Source of the DNA: Lineus longissimus
Taxonomy: Eukaryota > Nemertea > Pilidiophora > Heteronemertea > Lineidae
Direction of reading: 5' to 3'
DNA length: 64,000 nucleotides
Assembly (NCBI RefSeq): GCF_910592395.1
Contig: NC_088325.1
Location: 14,386,109-14,450,108, forward strand
Position 1 is the stretch's first letter. Every line of letters begins with the position of its first letter. The notes under the pieces were generated by a model, which saw only the letters and a program-made list of their open reading frames with translations, was not told the origin of the DNA and ran no database searches. Below are positions 60,301 through 64,000 of the stretch, one piece after another. The translations under genes and the position numbers were made by a program.

Positions 60301-63300
60301 AAAAGATTCCTGTCATTGGAATCCTGAGAATCTTCTACATGCTTTTAAAAGCTGCAATGTTATCAAGACACTGACCAAAATCATTATCATCTGAGGATGA
60401 GGATACTAAGAGGTAGTGCTAGCTTGTGTAATAACTCCACTCTGAGCATGTGTATTTTAACTTCAAGTGAAAGTTGTGGACAGACTGGCCTATTAAGGAA
60501 ACTTACCAATGACATAAAGCAGCACTGATGCATTCACACAACCAAGGTCATTACAAGCAACACACAACCATCGTCCAAAATGCTCCTTCACATTCACGGA
60601 GACGATCTGCAGGAAACTCCCACCCAGGACGTAATCAGACGATGATCTTATTGGCGTTGGCGGGACTGACGGTGACAGCCATGACAGCTTAGGGGCGGGG
60701 TCGCCCTGTGATTGGCAGGTTAGACTCACTGTCTGATTGGCTGAGACCTTCTGTGGGCTGTTGGTGGATGTTATCTGAGGAGGCACTGAAAAGACGATGC
60801 GATAAATTTAGCTGGAGAAAAATTCTGAAAATTTAAAGTTCACACAGAAAAAGTTGGAAGTGATGAATATAACAGTACGACCAGGACATACTGATTCGAT
60901 GGCAGTTTTCTCATGAATGGTCATGTCGAAATTTCTGTTCGTGACACCTGAGAAGAATCACCATTGGTCCTACCTTGTACGTTAAGAAATGCAGCCACTT
61001 TTGTCTCTCCTGCCGAGTTCTTGGCCACGCAGACGTACCAGCCTTCATCAGCTTGGGAGGTTCGCTGCAAAAGAATGTGGATTTGAGCAACTGAGCTGTG
61101 TTTTGTGAATGGCGGTATTTGTGATAAAACGCATGTGAAAAGGTCCATAACAACATGAACTGATGGGGCCTATTTTGATAGTATCAGGAACTGAGTTATC
61201 CATTTCATAGCCCAAAGAATCAGTCATTTACCAAAGATGATATCAAGAAGATTATCATACCTTGATTTTGAGAGTTCCATTTGATGAGACAGTAGCCAAC
61301 GCCCCCTGTCCTGTCTGACTGATCCCGGGCTGTAACAGGCGCCCCGTGCTGCCGTCACGATCCGACGTGTACCACAGATACATCGGAGTCTCCCTGGCCA
61401 CAGCCTGGCAAGGTATCTCCGTGGGGTGGGTCATGTTCACTGTGGTGTTGGTTGGTCGGGTGACAAAGACTGGGATATCTTGGAAAGAAGGTGGTTATAA
61501 TCAATGAATGGTCATGTTGAGGGGTTTCAATGCCAATTAGCTTTTTGGTCCAATTTCTGTTTCCTGCTTTAGGAAACAGGTGTTGCACGAGGAAACAAAC
61601 ATGTGTTACACAAAGAAGGACGTATCAAACCAAGCAGCCCATAGAGATTATGTCTACCTACCCTTGAGTTGCACAGATCCAGTGGCCGAGATGGACAGGA
61701 GCTCATTCTGAGCGACGCATGTGTACTCTCCCAGCTGAGAGGTGACAATCTTGGTAATGGACAGGGAATGGTTGGCGTGGATCATCATATTCAAATCTGT
61801 AGGAAACAATGCAAGCATGATACAGATATGTCTTTGTTTCTTCTGTGATCTGCCTCCTGGGTGATGATGAGAATCAATGCAGTTTCTATGATGCTTAACA
61901 GAGCACCACATGCCCAGTGACTGAGTCTTTGGCAGATCATATTGTGAGCACGCAGTTCAGAAAAGGTAACATATTTAGCTATCTAAAAGATAGTAAACAA
62001 CCAAGTTGAATACCACGACAGTTCATCCAGAGATATGGACATTTCATGGTCTTCCCAAGGCCCAACTGGTCCCTATTGCATGCAAGACAGGCCGGCAGCC
62101 CGGAAGCTCCTCAAATATACTCACCAAGAATCAGAGGCTTTCCCTCCCTCTGCCAGCTCACAGTAGGTACAGGATCACCGAGAGCAGCACAAGGCAATAT
62201 GACATTGTCTCCAAGCTTGATGATCAGCCGGGGTGGTGTGTACCGGAACGTTGGAGCAACTGTAACGAGGTTACATTAATGAAGTTTTCAACTTTACTGC
62301 TGAAGTTTTCATCAGCTTTCTTTGACTTGGCGCCAAGAGGCGATTCTCATACAGTCCCATCCTGACTAACTTTAACTGGTTAACGTAAAAGGTCTGATTC
62401 CACTTTACAGCCTGAGACAACAACTTACACTGAAATTTATCCACTGCCTCGGAAACCACTTGGTTTTCCTGCTGTAAAGTCCGAACTAAACTTCACTCAT
62501 TCTTACTGGTAAGGGCTTATCGATCAGTGGGGCGTTCCATATTTTCTTGACTTAGAAACCCTACAGGTATCATGACTTACCAAACACAGCCAAAGTCATC
62601 ATGTCCTGAGCAGTACCAGCTGAATTACGTGCCAAGCATTTGTAAGTGCCCGAGTGACGTTGCTTAACATTGTTGATAGTCAGTGAGCCGTTGCTGTGTA
62701 TCCTGAATACTGCTCCATTAATGACGGGCGTCTCCTGGGTTTGAGAGTAGCGTGACCACGTCACAACAGGGTTAGGGTAGCCCTTGGCATTGCATGGAAT
62801 CATGGGGCTCGACCCCTCCGCAACCTTTTGGTCCGCTGGCGCATGAGTCAGGCTGGGCTTCACTGCAAAGAAATCAAGATGAAATGGATGTTAAGGTCAT
62901 GTTCTGGACCACAGCTGATACCATCCTAAAGGTTAAGGCCCTGCATCCATTATTTGAACATTGTGCTTTGATCCTTTTCCAACACTGAACATCACAAGAC
63001 ATCGCTTGTGATATTCAGCATGTCAGTTTACTATAACTGACTGCTACACCTTTTGAATGAGACGTATCCCAGAGCTTCCTTAATACATGGTGCATATGCC
63101 ACTGGAAGCAAACACCAGGTCAGAAACATGAGTAGCTTTCTGGTGGCCCTGAACAAGGATAATCAACTATTAGAAATTACTCACCATAAACTGTCAGGAA
63201 TGCTTCTGCTGCGACCGTACCGAACTCATTCTTTGCAAAACATTTGTACTTCCCAGCATGCACCTCCATCACCGATGATATCAGCAGATTACCACTGGCA

Positions 63301-63727
63301 GTGATCGTAATGCCGTCAGTTGCATTCTGGGAGCTCAAACTTCCTGTAATGGGAAGAAACAAGAACATAAAGAAATCACCTTCAAAGATTGGTCACATGA
63401 CACGTCACTGCTTTCATAGAAGCATTTGTCTTTACTATTTTGTTGTGTGGTGCTGGAATAGATGACGCATACCTAAAAGACAACCTTTTCTCTTCACCTC
63501 TGTTAGAACATGAGATTAAGATTGAACCTAAACTTAAGTGAAACACAATAGAATTCTACACAGCATCACCCAATGGCTAGCTTCTCGACATTTAGTTTTA
63601 CCTGACTGAGGTGTCTTCCACACTATTCTGGGCTGTTTAGGTAAGGCAGTAGCTGCACATGTCAGAGTGACTGGGTCGCCTTCCTTGGTGGTAGTGTCCT
63701 TCGGTGTGGCAGTGAAAGAAGGCACAG
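54304..63727 (-). CDS. Ig/FN3 transmembrane receptor, N terminus outside the window
   Basis: Nineteen exons on the minus strand, all phase-consistent: 63602-63727, 63185-63343, 62581-62862, 62125-62259, 61662-61796, 61261-61478, 60974-61064, 60507-60785, 60012-60260, 59387-59773, 58959-59165, 58451-58747, 58054-58270, 57627-57875, 56702-56806, 56239-56401, 55280-55349, 54723-54942 and 54304-54508. They give 1263 residues plus a stop. Six Ig domains (GKYKCFAKN, GTYKCLARN, GEYTCVAQN, GWYVCVAKN, RWLCVACN and SYSCLAVN) are followed by three FN3 domains, a membrane helix (GALIGIIIGCVILVFVIIVV) and a tail of about 360 residues. The tail has YDLT, VYDNV, SYAEIGDY, VYANN, LYATV and DYTSV motifs, an acidic patch and a proline-rich PLPPPRARSP. 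This layout fits adhesion/guidance IgCAMs; echinoid- and turtle-type proteins are possible relatives, but I cannot choose. The first codons and signal peptide lie beyond 64000. Confidence 0.85.
55667..55928. mobile_element. MITE-like element with 60-bp inverted repeats and 9-bp target duplication
   Basis: The ends ggaagaggctagagaagcag at 55667 and its near-perfect complement ending at 55928 form terminal inverted repeats of about 60 bp. They include ggacagattgccgcg and aaaatttataaatagtt. The element is flanked on both sides by the direct repeat ctcctcaac (55658-55666 and 55929-55937). Long inverted repeats with a 9-bp target duplication point to a Mutator-type non-autonomous element. It sits in an intron of the minus-strand Ig/FN3 gene and has no coding capacity. 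Confidence 0.85.
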
Positions 63728-64000
63728 CTGAAATAAAGGTCTTCGAGTCAGTCAATGGGTGATGCCCTTAGCAGGTTCCACAGGCCGAGTTTCAAGAGGA
63801 CGTCTTCTCGGGTCAAAGGACCATCAAAGGGACTTGTGTCTAGCTTGGATGAAATAGTTAGGCTTCAAGCTGCTTTGCTGAACTGCGATGGCATACTCAA
63901 GTTGAACAAGTGTACCTGTTGATGGCTGGTAAACACACCAATAAAAAGTTATGAAACCTTATCATGTAAAACCTCACAGATCTCCCTTGAACCCAACCCA
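63728..64000. other. Intron of the minus-strand Ig/FN3 gene
   Basis: The exon ending at 63727 is entered in phase 1, so coding exons must continue at higher coordinates. I see no exon with both splice sites in frame in these last 273 bases. Confidence 0.5.

Overview
The window is eukaryotic nuclear DNA. Its genes have short GT-AG introns, mostly phase 1, with shuffled extracellular domains (CUB, SUEL-type lectin, Ig, SEA, FN3). C2H2 zinc-finger exons, a class A GPCR, retroelement remnants and a complex satellite are also present. The frequent tacatgta and taggcct words and the domain mix suggest a marine invertebrate, probably a lophotrochozoan (mollusc, brachiopod or annelid grade) or a lancelet. 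I cannot name the species. All exon models were made by eye from splice sites, reading frame and comparison between paralogues in the window.

Layout: 1-7.6 kb holds no convincing gene, only degraded repeats. From 7.6 to 34.5 kb, five consecutive plus-strand genes (here A to E) encode single-pass type I membrane proteins. Gene A has a giant mucin-like stalk. Gene B has a SUEL-like lectin, CUB domain and mucin stalk. Gene C has almost the same head as B but a different tail. Gene D has almost no ectodomain. Gene E has three Ig domains, a WxxW-like segment and a SEA domain. In all five the membrane exon is 82-91 nt, enters in phase 1, leaves in phase 2 inside an arginine codon, and is followed by one terminal exon coding a tail rich in tyrosine motifs. 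A and B each carry a consensus ITAM (YxxL-x7-YxxL). B looks like a chimera created when a segment running from the A tail to the C head was tandemly duplicated.

After these come a rhodopsin-like GPCR (36.9-38.2 kb) with a broken partial duplicate behind it, and a zinc-finger locus (39.5-43.7 kb) with two homologous, possibly alternative, terminal finger exons. A complex satellite with higher-order structure fills about 44.15-50.57 kb. A gene-poor stretch of repeats follows. On the minus strand, from 63.7 to 54.3 kb, lies the 3' part of a large Ig/FN3 transmembrane protein whose tail has motifs like those of A to D, including YAEIGD.

As a working picture (inference), A, B, C and E would be cell-surface sensors or adhesion receptors. 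Their tails, when phosphorylated, would recruit SH2 proteins. D would be a LAT-like transmembrane adaptor in the same pathway. This resembles an innate-immune or allorecognition receptor cluster. No ligand, kinase partner or expression can be read from the sequence.
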